Below, in pieces: positions 23,412-34,908 of a DNA stretch of 64,000 nt. The position numbers and the translations under genes are program-made. Position 1 is the first letter of the stretch, and every line of letters begins with the position of its first letter. Under the pieces are notes generated by a model. The model ran no database searches. It was not told the DNA's origin and saw only the letters and a program-made list of their open reading frames with translations. The stretch spans positions 496,001-560,000 of the forward strand of contig JAINUG010000259.1 of the NCBI GenBank assembly GCA_029706075.1, read 5' to 3'. The stretch comes from Aldrovandia affinis (lineage: Eukaryota; Chordata; Actinopteri; Notacanthiformes; Halosauridae).

Positions 23412-23589
23412 TAAATAAATTTATCGTTTTGTTTGGAATACTGCCTCCTCTGGATTCTTCAAAGTGCCTACACCCTCTGAAAAGGTCCTTGAGTGCCACT
23501 TGGAGTGACACTCAAGGACCTTTTCAGAGGGTGTAGGCACTTGAAGAATCCAGAGGAGGCAGTATTCCAAACAAAACGATAATTTTATT
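23412..23589. repeat. Long near-perfect palindrome (arms about 80 bp)
   Basis: The sequence TTATCGTTTTGTTTGGAATA from 23421 onward reappears inverted, ending at 23582. The arms meet near 23498 around GTGCCACTTGGAGTGACAC, with only one or two mismatches and one extra A along about 80 bp. It starts exactly where the Tc1 copy breaks off. It is not an element end I know; an inverted duplication made during break repair is the simplest explanation. Confidence 0.85.
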
Positions 23590-24000
23590 GCACTAAATCT
23601 TGACAAAACACACAGAAGGATGGGTAATCGGAGAATTGAAAACATACACAATCCACAATCCTTTCCTCGTTGTCTTTGTCCGTAATCCAAGTCGTTAATC
23701 CAAGCCAGGTCCTCATACCATCCACAGTTGATACACAAACAGGGTCCCCAATCCAATCCAATCCAATCCAATACAAAAATCAAAGTCCTTCTTCCTCCTT
23801 CTACCCATTGAATCAGAGACCAGAAAAACATTTCATAAGAAGGTTGTGTAGTGTTGTCAAGATGCACACGGAATGGGATCTGTGAGTGAAGCCTCTGTGT
23901 GTGTAAGTTTAAAAAAATCGAGATTGCTGAACGTGTTCCATGGTGAAAATGGCCAGGCAGGGCATGCACAGGACAGCAGAGGTAAGACAACCTGATGGAG

Positions 24001-24152
<152 letters not shown>

Positions 24153-24159
24153 TCTGCCA

Positions 24160-25850
24160 AACACACAGGCACAGTGGGGACATATGGAAGTACTCTGCAT
24201 ATTTTTTTTAATTTTTATTCTTAAGGTAAAACACAAAAATAAAATGAAAAATAGAAGGAATATGAAAACTGTTTGTGCTCCATCTCATACAACAATGTGA
24301 TACCTGTCTGCTGACATAAATGCTGGAAACAACAGGCAAGGATTTATGAGAAGCATCATATTATTTCCTGGAAATTTGCTCTAATGATGTTAGAGGAAAT
24401 CAGAGAGGAGAGAGTTCAGAGAAGCAGAGATAATTCGATTGCGAGCACCCTGCATTGATTTTCTTTTTCACGGCCCAAACATGCTCCCCATGTGGACGTG
24501 GAAACTGAAAGGGCGTTGGGTTGGGGTGGCGGAGGCGTGCCAGCATGCAGGCATTTGCCCAGCCGTTCTCATTCTCTCAAATCATCTGCTTTTATTCGCA
24601 CAAAGTTTTGTGTGTTTTTTGGGGACAAGGTAATGTGGGAGTCTTACGAATTTCTGATCTGAGTTGCACAAATGGTTGCGCTTTGGGGTTAGGGAGTAAA
24701 CCCTCCCAATATTCCCTGGCTCTCCTTCCTTCATACACCTCCACACAGGCTGTCAGGATAAGGATGTGACTGCCACATAAAGAACATCAAATGCAGTGTG
24801 TTAGCATCAGAATGAATCTGCCCAGGGTACATCTGGGCCCAGGACACATCCACTAGCAGCCTGACCAATGCCAAGGTGTTCAGTTCACATGCATCCATTA
24901 TGACCTTATTTCCCTACTGCCCTCTCTCAGTAATCTCATGTCCTCTGCACTGTGCACAGTGCCTCCTCCTGGTAGATGTGGGAAAGAAGGTAGTATTTAG
25001 ATGGTGGTTGTGGGTGGGGCACTAGTTAACATGGAGGCAGTATGTTTTACCGTGGGCTGGCCTGTGTGGTAAGTTTGGTGGAGATTGGAGATTTTTATGC
25101 CCACACTGTGACTCTAAAGTATAAACAGCTGTTTAAAAACCCATGGAATATTCACCCCACTCAGAAAAGGAGCTTGATTATTGTCCCAGATGAGTACCTG
25201 GGTCTTTAGCCCAATTTTAGCCCTTTGCAGTTGCAAGGATCTGATTTATATCTGCACATCAACATCAACCCCTGTCTACAACTATAATTTCCCCTTTTGC
25301 ATCTGTCCAGGAACAGGAATGGAGAAGAAGTTTAGGGGGGGAAAATTACATGCAGACTGATGATCATTAATCATTGCCTGCTGTATCTGAATTAATCTCT
25401 TGCTCTGGGAAGACAAACTAAAAGTTTCCACATTTAAATAGGAATAATTTTTTTTTTTTTAAAGCCACAGATGGCTAATTATCCTGGAGCACTTTACAAC
25501 AAGAAAGTGTGGCATGTTTTAAAGTAAGAGTATGTTTCCTTTTTTCTTTCTTTCAGTTGCGTTTCAGAGAAGGCAGGGAGGTTGGAGTTGAACTGGAGAA
25601 TAGGCTGTAGAAAGAATGTCTTGTGTTTCTAATGCCGGCTGCACTGATGCTCGAGGGGGTCAAAGGTCGCTCCAGGGGTCAGAGGTCACTGTGCTGACCC
25701 AGGCTTTATTCAGTGCTCCTGTGAAAGTGCCTCATATCAAGCGTATTCTCTTTTCTGTGTGAAAAGGTCTGGTGTCAATTCAAAGCAAAGAAACTGCGAT
25801 TTAAAATATGTCTAATGTTGATCTTTGTGATCATATTTTCTGTATCACTG
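24160..25850. other. Spacer without recognised features
   Basis: No protein domain, RNA gene or transposon end is recognised. The stretch is freer of repeats than its surroundings and might be ordinary intergenic or intronic DNA. Confidence 0.4.
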
Positions 25851-25854
25851 AAGT

Positions 25855-27170
25855 CACTGAACTGAAGTCACATTTTCAAAACTCTTCACACAGTCAGCGA
25901 ACCAGAAGTCTATGTGGACCAAACAATTAATCATTTTTCATTGCTTTCACACAAAATGCATTCAATGACCACATTTTCCAAAATCCATGAACTCTTTTCT
26001 CATTCATACTCCACCACCCGCAAAACATGATATATTTGCAGCACATTTTTCAAATGCTAACACACTGTTTACAAAACTGTTAAAAACGCATTCAAAACAG
26101 AATTACGTCACAATGTGTGCAGCACTGTCCAATGATGGTTTGCTGTTACACAAACCACTCATTGGCCCCTACAATACAGAGAGGCTCATTTCTTTTCTGG
26201 ATGACCTGCATAATCGACTTGTGCCAGCAGAGGAGAGAGGGGCAGGAAACTCCCCTACCTTCATTGTTGTGTGGGATAATGTGGCATTCCACCACTCTGC
26301 TGCAGTCACAGACTGGTTTGCTGCACATCCCAGGATGTTAGTACTATTCCTGCCTCAATACTCCCCCTTTCTAAACCCCATAGAAGAGTTTTTTTCTGCA
26401 TGGAGGTGGAAGGTGTATGACCACCGTCCACATGACCAGATGTCCTTACTGGATGCCATGAATGTCGGGTGTGGAGACATTTATCCTAAAGACTGCCAGG
26501 GTTGGATTAGACATTCCAAAAGATACTTTCCAAGATGCATCGCCAGAGAAGACATAAGATGTGATGTTGATGAGAACTTGTGGCCAAATGCAGGAGAGAG
26601 GGAGAACTAGAACCCTCACAGTACTGTACAGTATGAGTGATTATACTATACATGTTGTTTTTTTGTGATTATTATTGCAGCCCTGGAATTTCAGGAAATT
26701 GCTATTTTTTGTTTCAACTTTTTATTTTTCACAAGTAAATTACTATATGCAGAGATATAGAAAAAATAAATGATATTGAAGCAAATTTCTGCATTTCTGA
26801 TTCATTGTTGTTACATATACTTTAGTACAGTCAATAAAGTGAAAAGGTGTTATTCTTATTCTATAATGAAATACTGATTTATGTGAAAAATCATTCAAAG
26901 TTCATAATTTATGTAATGCTCCCTGTTGTTAGTGTTTTTTAGGTCAGTGTGTTATGAGTGACAATGTATGCTTTCTGAGTGAGAATTGTTGCCTTATTTT
27001 GAGACATGTATGTATGTATGAGACAAGTGTTTTGGTGGTTTGAGTGAGTTTTGGGAGTGAGATTAACTGTTTGGCTAAGATGCATGTTGGTAATGCAGAC
27101 TGTATGAAGAGTTTTGAAAAAGTGTCTTCAGTATTGACCGATGCTTGTTAGCAATTGAAAAAAACTGTAA
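25855..27170 (+). mobile_element. IS630/Tc1-group DNA transposon, decayed
   Basis: Sequence at 25862-25900 (ATTTTCAAAACTCTTCACAC) reappears inverted near 27100-27130 as CTTCATACAGTC-flanked TTTTTCAAAACTC on the minus strand, giving subterminal inverted repeats either side of the transposase. The right end is probably near 27170, with TTAGCAATTGAAAAAAACTG; the left outer terminus is not found. The boundaries are approximate. Confidence 0.65.
26101..26610 (+). pseudogene. IS630-type DDE transposase, C-terminal domain
   Basis: The frame carries MCAALSNDGLLLHKPLIGPY, PTFIVVWDNVAFHHS (catalytic Asp in WDN), LFLPQYSPFLNPIEEFFSAW (catalytic Glu region), and a conserved tail, CQGWIRHSKRYFPRC then DENLWPN. 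I know this arrangement from many fish proteins annotated as IS630-like/DDE_3 transposases. It is open over 170 residues with no stop, but the first catalytic Asp and the DNA-binding N-terminus are absent. The frame extends upstream to 25987 into unrelated AT-rich codons. Probably dead, though it could be the last exon of a spliced gene. Confidence 0.85.
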
Positions 27171-27280
27171 GAGGCAAAGTATATACCATTTACCAAAAAA
27201 AAAAATCTGGTAAAGGGTTAAGAATGGAGGCGGGTGCTGATCTCACTCGAGGTCACTGTGGGACAGCGAATTTCGATCAG

Positions 27281-28645
27281 GGCCCGTATTCACAAATAAT
27301 TTTATCTTACCACTAGGAGTACTTCTAAATCGCACTAAAACCTTTTAGTTAGGAGTCCCACCTTAAAACCTATTCACAAAGCTACAAAGACAAACTCATA
27401 CAAAGGAATTCCTAGAAATTTCAAGCTAAGAGTGAGGGCGGGGTTGACGTCGTTGCTATGGATGACGTTGTTTCTCATGAACGAGCTTACTCAGAATGCC
27501 CACAGCGATTGGCTGATATAGGGGATGGGTCTCTGCCCGCGATTTCAACCTAGCAGATAAATGATATGCTACTGTAAATGGGTGTGTAGGCCTACCTGTT
27601 CCTGTATTCTAGTGGTGTAACGGATCGCAGTTGATCCGTGATCCGTACGGATCAACCCCCACGGTTCGGCACGCATATGATCTGCGGATTAATAGCTAAA
27701 TTGAACCATCATAGAGAAATACAGTTTTTCTGCCGCTGTCACGTTTTAAAGTAACAATTCCCTAAATCTCGATGCAGAGTTACAGCGAAGAGATAGACAA
27801 CCATGTATGTTTTGGTTTGCTTTGTTTTTCATACTAAATGCCTTTCTGGGAGGCAGGTTTTTAGAAATGCGACCGAATTAAATACAATTTAAACATTAGC
27901 GATCTTTACATTTTTTATTAAATTAATTCAGGCATAAGACCACCCTAGTTAAATCACCTAAGGCGTACTGAATCTAAAAATGTATTTTGTGAAATTTTCG
28001 AATAAAGATTTAGTGAAATAACTTAAATGGAAAAACTGAAATTATTATTCATTCAATTCCTTGAGAATAGTTCCTGGTAATTTTTGGTGGAAACGCGCCT
28101 TTGGTCCTCGTTATTTTTTTTTTTGCTGATCCGAAAAATGATCCGATGCACCCCTATTATATTCTAATAAAGATTCTAAAATACAAATGTAGGCTACGTG
28201 TCACTGATTTAACATGAAACCAAGAATACTGACTAGTCAATTGGTTACATGTCTGCATCTCGTAAACAATCAGCGGGTATCTATATATAATATATATAAT
28301 ATTATATATACAATACCCTTGCGATTGAGGCGGTACCTTTTTATGAGCTCTGTATCATTCACTATCTCCAGTGTTGACGCGATTGTGACAACGATTGCCG
28401 GCAGCAGAAGATTTTCGGATCGCCGTGAGTAGGTCTTTAACGACTTAGAAGTCCTCTTGGCTGCTTCTAACTTCTCCTGGACTTAGGAGCTGTTTTTAGC
28501 TCTCAAACCCTTTGTGAAATACTCTTATCCCAAAAATTGAGGAGTCCTAAATTTATGAGTGACACGCCCATTATTTTTGGAGTTGCTCCAAAATTGCGGA
28601 GTTAGGACCAACTTTTACCCTTGAAATGCTTTGTGAATACGGGCC
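27281..28645 (-). mobile_element. PIF/Harbinger-like composite element, copy A
   Basis: The ends are GGCCCGTATTCACAAA and its inverse, flanked by the 3-bp duplication CAG (27278-27280 and 28646-28648). The 1365-bp body matches copies B (40703) and C (60543), in inverted orientation. It includes a nested hAT at 27610-28156 and a relic of a HARBI1-like transposase start (about 28320-28405, minus strand). No complete gene. Confidence 0.85.
27610..28156. mobile_element. Small hAT nested in Harbinger-like copy A
   Basis: The ends are TAGTGGTGTAACGGATC and the inverse of TAGGGGTGCATCGGATC. The flanking 8-mers CTGTATTC and TTATATTC are a diverged version of the perfect GAATATAA duplication seen in copy C. 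The body is AT-rich and non-coding, with the palindromic word GATCCGTACGGATC near the left end. Confidence 0.8.
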
Positions 28646-28648
28646 CAG

Positions 28649-29066
28649 AACTACCACAACCCCCTCTCCTTTTTAGATGCAGGTTTTAGCGGTTGGTTTT
28701 TTGCGCCGATATGTTCCAAAGAGTAATGTTTGAAGCACTGCTGATGGTGAGTCATTTCACTCTGCGGACTGAGCGTTCTGTTTATTCCATCTTTCTTATT
28801 TTCACATCTTTGCCTGGATCTCCACCATTTTTATACACCCGTGGCAAACTGCACCTAAATTGCTCACCTGTTTGTGCATGGTGTTCTAGGAGGTGTTCTG
28901 ATCTTGTTTTGAGTTGTTAGTTTCATGCTTCAAGTTGTTGTTAAGTTTTTAAAGATAGTGTTCTCTTGAGGTGGGGACTAGCAGAGCAGAGCAGATGCCA
29001 CCCTATTCATGTAACCAATAGTAATGTGTCCTTTTACAGTAATCAGGAAACACAGCATTAGTACTG
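28649..29066. other. Spacer without recognised features
   Basis: No recognised gene or repeat. Confidence 0.4.
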
Positions 29067-29067
29067 A

Positions 29068-29147
<80 letters not shown>

Positions 29148-29372
29148 CGGAGAGTGTGTGTGTGCGTGTGTGTGTGTGGATGTGTGTGTCTGTGTGTGAG
29201 TGTGCGTGTGTGTGTGTGCGCGTGTGTGTCTGTGTGTGTATGCGTGTGCTTGTCTGTGTGTGTATGTGTGTATGTGAGTGTGTGTATGTGTGTATGTGAG
29301 AGAGAGTGTGTGTGTGTGTGTGAGAGTGTGTTTGTGTGTGTGTGCGTGTGTGTGTGTGTGTGTGTGTATGTG
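29068..29372. repeat. (GT)n compound microsatellite
   Basis: About 33 pure GT units, then GA and interrupted GT/GC/GA repeats up to 29372. Confidence 0.97.
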
Positions 29373-30750
29373 TGTGTTCCAGCTGACCACCCGGCAGGCT
29401 CCTTCAGGAAGTGAAGCAGTATTTTTATATTTTTATCAGAATGGTTCTGACATCACAGAATCCCATCACACTCTATCTTCCTCTGCACAGTGATGAAAGC
29501 TTGCCCGCCCCATGCCATCAACAGCGGTGTGCACAGGGCCAACACCAATCATCGGCTGAGGGGCAGCATGTACTGCTATTCATTAATGCTGGCTCAGTAA
29601 AGGGACCAGTCTCACCAGGGAAAAGGAAATGTGACTACCACTACAAATTGTCTGCATGTAATAGATTTATAGATGTCAAGTAGGTACTGCCAGGAAGAAT
29701 GTTTTTTATGGGACATGTTTGCTTTGCAAATTAATTTGGACTACATTAGTTCAACAGGTGCACTGCTATCAAAAGCAGTCTCAAGCCTCCCCCTGAAGGA
29801 GAAGAGAAGGTCAGGGTTGCCCCCACAGCCATCTAGCAGGATGCTGGAGAGAGGAGGGGGCACACAGAGCAGCCAGGCCTCCCCCCCTTCCCCTAGCAAA
29901 CAAGGTGACATCTTTCACAGATACATCAGTAACAGCAGTTACTGTCAGCAGGAATTTACCTGATGGCAGATTTCTCCCTAAATCCACCCAAGGTAACGAC
30001 TGGTCCTCCTGTTTACATCTATATATCGTTGGGCCCACAGTTATGGAGGAAACTTCATGCCTTGCTTGTGTCGTGGTGATGAGGAGTTAAGTGTACTCCA
30101 CTGGGCTTTTATTAATTAATTAATTTTTCTCTTCTCTTTTCTCTTTGTCTGAAATGGTCATCCAGCCCTAATGTATTATTTATGGTGCAGCCATTATTGG
30201 TAAACCCATCAATTTCCAGGGACATCTGTTCTGGAGCACTTTGTACATTTAGCTGCCAAAAGGTTTTGAGATATGACCCAGTGCGTCATGTGCTGCCAAC
30301 ATCGCCTGTCTGCACCACCCATCCCTCCTGCAGAGAAACCACAGTCCGCTTTAAAATCACATTTTAACGTGCACAAGCTTCTGTGATCAACCTTTGTTTT
30401 TCATTTAGGCTCGGTCGATATGACAGAAGTAATCTGGCGTTTATATCTATGTGCATGTGTACGCCCTCGGAGACAGAAGAATCTTGAGTGATTGTACCAC
30501 CTGCTCTCCAGTGCATCCCCTGTCAATCTCACCTTTAATATTTCAAATTTGCTCTGAGATGGTAGGAAATAATACTTACAGGGCAAATTGCTACTTATCT
30601 AGAGCAGTTGTATTATCACTGCCATGTGTCCAGTGAGTCGATGTTGGGCTGCAGGAAAGTTCTCACACAGCAAAATGTGCCTTCTCCCACCGTTCACTAG
30701 AGGGGGCTAAAATACAGCTTACTCTAAAGGAAGGAAGCAAACAATGATTA
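29373..30750. other. Spacer without recognised features
   Basis: No convincing exon, RNA gene or transposon end. Several short frames show no family resemblance. Confidence 0.4.
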
Positions 30751-30752
30751 GA

Positions 30753-30806
30753 ACATGACCAGCCATTCGGCCCGTTCTTGTCATTATGTATTCTTATGTT
30801 CTTAAT
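30753..30806 (+). repeat. CR1-type LINE 3' tail
   Basis: CATTCGGCCCGTTCTTGTCA, then TTATGTATTCTTATGTTCTT, is the same 3' terminus seen on the CR1 fragment at 53600-53672. The orientation is plus. Only the last 50 bp are recognisable. Confidence 0.7.
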
Positions 30807-31019
30807 GGAAAATAACAACATTAGCAAGCATACAATAATAACCCGCACAAAATCCAAAACACAAATGCCTCAATATTGTATTTGTGAACAAAGACAGAAA
30901 CTCTACTCTCAGAATACCATGGAAAGATGCAAGCATTAGCAGAGTTGAGCAGATGAGGATGCATTTACATAATTGATGTTTGAATTGCTATAGATCTAGT
31001 ACAGCACAACACAACACCA

Positions 31020-31051
31020 TACAGCACAGCACAGCACAGCACAACACAGCA
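31020..31051. repeat. (CACAG)n short tandem repeat
   Basis: About six CACAG/CACAA units. Confidence 0.8.
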
Positions 31052-31059
31052 GTAGAGAG

Positions 31060-31720
31060 ACAGGTCACTAGTTCAAAATGACAGCAGGACTCAGAGAGGG
31101 CTTTTTGAGGAGGGGGACGACATGGGTGTTTTTGAGGGGAGAGGGGACAGAGCTAGAGGAAAGAGAGGAGTTGATAACACTGGAGACAAAGGGGAGGATG
31201 TCCATACCAATGGGAAGAAATGGGATCGAGAGGGCCGGTGGTGGGACGGTGGGAGTTGAAGGATGTCCAAGTCAGGGAGGGGTGAGAAGGAGGACAGAGG
31301 GGTGAGAGGTTTAGGTAGCAAGATGGGTGAGGGAGGGTTAGGTGAGGAAGAGGATGGGGAGAAGGAGTTGCGAATATCATCGACCTTCTTGCGAAAGAAG
31401 GATGCGAAGTCATCCGCGGTTAGAGAGGAGGGGGGTGGGGAGGAGGAGGTGTGAGGAGAGAGGAAAACATACAGTGGAGTTTGCGAGGATTAGAAGCAGC
31501 AAAAGAAGAAGCAGAAAAATGCAGATTTAGCAGAGGAGAGGTTAGAGGAAAAGATGTGTGGAAGTCAGGCCATTTGGATTTTCTCCATTTCCTTTCTGCC
31601 GCTCGTAGTCTGAGTCAGTCGGCCCGAATGGAGTCAGTTAGCCAGGGGGTTGGGGGTCAGAGACGAGCAGGTTTAGTGGAGAGAGGACAGAGAGAATATT
31701 TCAGAATGGTTGAGGTATGA
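31060..31720 (-). pseudogene. L2-group LINE ORF2, linker region (fragment)
   Basis: On the minus strand, pieces in several frames give WLTDSIRADRLRLRAAERKW near 31610, NPRKLHCMFSSLL, SLTADDFASFFRKKVDDIR near 31390, SHRPTTGPLDPISSHW near 31230 and VVPLLKKPSLSPAV near 31090. This is the segment between endonuclease and reverse transcriptase of a common fish L2-group LINE, in the right order. It ends just before the YRPIS motif, so no catalytic domain remains. Several frameshifts. The purine-rich plus strand is a by-product. Confidence 0.75.
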
Positions 31721-32530
31721 TGAAAGATGTATGAACAGAAAAGAAAGTGGTCTTTTTTGGTAGCCTGAAGGCAAGGCCGTAACCATGGAGTCAACATTGG
31801 AGGGGACATTTAAAAAAAAAAATCAGCTAGGCTATATATTGGGGGCATTTTGAGCATATCTGAATATTAGGGGGGACCAATATATATGGTAATTTTGGCC
31901 TTGCCTGAAGGTATTAAAAACATATTGCTTTCATTAAGTTCAATATTAGATCATTTTCATTTTTGCTCTGCAATGTTTTAGGAACTGTTTGTGTCCTTTA
32001 CATAAAACATTAGCTGTAGAACTGAAGCCAGGTGAATTGAAGCTACATGGAGATTCTTTTGCAGTATTAAAGCTTTTAATTTGGCAAAATCTCTCCTTCC
32101 TTTCCCTTAAGTCGGTCAGTGTCTGCCGAGAAATTATTTCAATTATAAAAAATAATGAGAAATTAGTCTTTACCCTGTACAAACCTCTTTATTTATCCCT
32201 TAAATTGTATAAGGAACAGTGTCACAGGTCGTAAACCAGAACATTTACACTAGACTGTGAATTAAAGTCATTACAGATAATCATTAAACTACCTGGTCAA
32301 AATGATCACATGCAGGGTATGGCAGGTGTCTGATCCTGCTAATACACTAGCTTTAGTGTAGTGACCCACCCAGCAGACTGGTATCAAACCCTGACTGAGC
32401 CAGTGCTGACTGTGGCCAGTGGAACATACTTATTCACATTTAATCGGGGGATAAAAAGGCATGCAGTTTGCAGTTTACAATGCATACTGATTATGCAGGA
32501 TAATTTATGGAATAATTGCACTGAATACTA
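31721..32530. other. Spacer without recognised features
   Basis: No recognised gene or repeat. Confidence 0.4.
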
Positions 32531-32564
32531 ATACACTGCCCGTCCCAAAAAAAAGTCACACACT

Positions 32565-33236
32565 CTAATATTTCGTTGGACCGCCTTTAGCTTTGATTAC
32601 GGCATGCATTCGCCATGGCATCATTTCGATAAGCTTCTGCAATGTCACAACATTTATTTCTGTCCAGAGTTGCATACATTTTTTGCCAAGATCTTGTATT
32701 GATGATGGGAGAGTCGGACCACTGCGCAAAGTCTTCTCCAGAACATCCCAAAGATTCTCCATGGGGTTAAGGTCTGGACTCTGTGGTGGCCAATCCATGT
32801 GTGAAAATGATGTCTCATATTCCCTGAACCACTCTTTCACAATTTGAGCCCGATTAATCATGGCATTGTCATCTTGGAATATGCCCGTGCCATCAGGGAA
32901 GAAAAAATCCATTGATGGAAAAACCTGGTCATTCAGTATATTCAGGCAGTCAGCTGACCTCATTCTTTGGGCACATAACATTGCCGAACCTAGACCTGAC
33001 CAACTGCAGCAACCCCAGATCATAACACTGCCCCCACAGGCTTGTACAGTAGGCACTAGGCATGATGGGTGCATCACTTCATCCACCTCTCTTCTTACCC
33101 TGATGCACCATTCACTCTGGAACAGGGTAAATCTGGACTCATCAGACCACATGACCTTCTTCCATTGCTCCAGAGTCCAATCTTTATGCTCCCTAGCAAA
33201 TTGAAGCCTTTTTTTCCCGATTAGCCTCACTGACAA
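32565..33236 (-). pseudogene. Tc1-type transposase, catalytic part
   Basis: The gene is split by Rex3. The N-terminal part lies at 38352-38476 (minus): MLEDISCGHGKDVNLFQKGQ, IIGLHQAKKTTKEIAETTK. It continues after the insertion at 33437-33193 with TWKDSGEPSSL and GRKSYRKKSTVELTAM. The part given here is one 223-codon frame with [17 protein letters not shown] (first Asp), [35 protein letters not shown] (second Asp) and [18 protein letters not shown] (Glu region), ending [10 protein letters not shown] and a stop. There is one frame change near 33220. Compared with usual Tc1, PIEH is PMEN and QQDN is FQDD. The C-terminal two thirds is well preserved, so this copy is fairly young. Confidence 0.9.
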
Positions 33237-33467
33237 GCGGTTTTCTTAAGGCTACACAGCTGTTTAGTCCCAATCCCTTGAGTTCCCTTCGCATTGTGCA
33301 TATGGAAATGCTCTTACTTTCACTATTAAACATAGCCGTGAGTTCTACTGTTGATTTTTTACGATATGATTTTCCGACCACATTTCTTCCTCAAAGATGA
33401 TGGTTCACCACTATCCTTCCAGGTTTTAATAATGCATTGGACAGTTCTCCATCCATCCATCCATTTT

Positions 33468-34904
33468 CTACCGCTTCTCCGGGTCGGGTCGCGGGGGCAG
33501 CGTCCTAAGCAGGGAGACCCAGACTTCCCTCTCCCCGGCCACTACGTCCAGCTCTTCCGGGGGAATCCCGAGGCGTTCCCAGGCCAGCCGAGAGACATAG
33601 TCTCTCCAGCGTGTCCTGGGTCTTCCCCGGGGCCTCCTCCCGGTGGGACGTGCCCAGAACACCTCACCCGGGAGGCGTCCAGGAGGCATCCTAACCAGAT
33701 GCCCGAGCCACCTCATCTGGCTCCTCTCGACGCGGAGGAGCAGCGGCTCTACTCTGAGCCCCTCCCGGATGACCGAGCTCCTCACCCTATCTCTAAGGGA
33801 GAGCCCAGACACCCTGCGGAGGAAACTCATTTCAGCCGCTTGTATTGCGATCTCGTTCTTTCGGTCACTACCCACAACTCGTGACCATAGGTGAGGGTAG
33901 GAACATAGATCGACCGGTAAATCGAGAGCTTTGCCTTTAGGCTCAGCTCCCTCTTTACCACGACAGACCGATGCAGCGTCTGCATCACTGCCGACGCCGC
34001 ACCAATCCGCCTGTCGATCTCCCGCTCCATCCTTCCCTCACTCGTGAACAAGACCCCGAGGTGCACTCCACCTTTTTCCGGCTGAGAACCATGGTCTCGG
34101 ATTTGGAGGTGCTGATTCTCATACCAGCCGCTTCACACTCGGCTGCGAACCGCTCCAGCGAGAGCTGGAGGTCACGGCCCGATGAAGCCAACAGGACCAC
34201 ATCATCTGCAAAGAGCAGTGACCCAATCCTCAGGCCACCGAACCGGACCCCCTCAACGCCCGGCTGCGCCTAGATATTCTGTCCATAAAAGTTATGAACA
34301 GAACCGGTGACAAAGGGCAGCCCTGGCGGAGTCCAACCCTCACCGGGAACAAGTCCGACTTACTGCCAGCCATGCGGACCAAGCTCTGGCACCGGTCGTA
34401 CAGGGACCGAATGGCCCGTATCAAGGGGTCCGGTACCCCATACTCCCGGAGCACCCCCACAAGACTCCCGAGGGACACGGTCGAAAGCCTTCTCCAAGTC
34501 CACAAAACATGTGTAGACTGGTTGGGCAAACTCCCATGCACCCTCCAGGACCCCCGCGGAGGGTGTAGAGCTGGTCCACAGTTCCGCGACCAGGACGAAA
34601 ACCACATTGCTCCTCCTGAATCCGAGGTTCAACCATCCGACGGACCCTCCTCTCCAGAACCCCTGAATAGACCTTACCAGGGAGGCTGAGGAGTGTGATC
34701 CCCCTGTAGTTGGAACACACCCTCCGGTCCCCTTTCTTGAAGAGGGGGACCACCACCCTGGTCTGCCAGTCCAGAGGCACTGCCCCCGATGTCCACGCGA
34801 TGCTGCAGAGTCGTGTCAACCAAGACAGCCCCACAACATCCAGAGCCTTGAGGGACTCCGGGCGGATCTCATCCACCCCCGAGGCCCTGCCACCACGGAG
34901 CTTT
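33468..34904 (-). pseudogene. Rex3: Rex3 reverse transcriptase
   Basis: In minus-strand order: SGVDEIRPESLKALDVVGLS, VVVPLFKKGDRRVCSNYRGI, EEQCGFRPGRGTVDQLYTL, CFVDLEKAFDRVPR (catalytic Asp), VGLRQGCPLSPVLFITFMDR, the FADD active-site box near 34200, and the C-terminal block RRPRGRPRTRWRDYVSRLAW. This is the RTE-group reverse transcriptase of Rex3. At least five frame changes divide it, so it cannot be translated as one protein. The piggyBac-like element sits at its N-terminal boundary, in the codons for VVKKLRGG. Confidence 0.9.
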
Positions 34905-34908
34905 TTAA

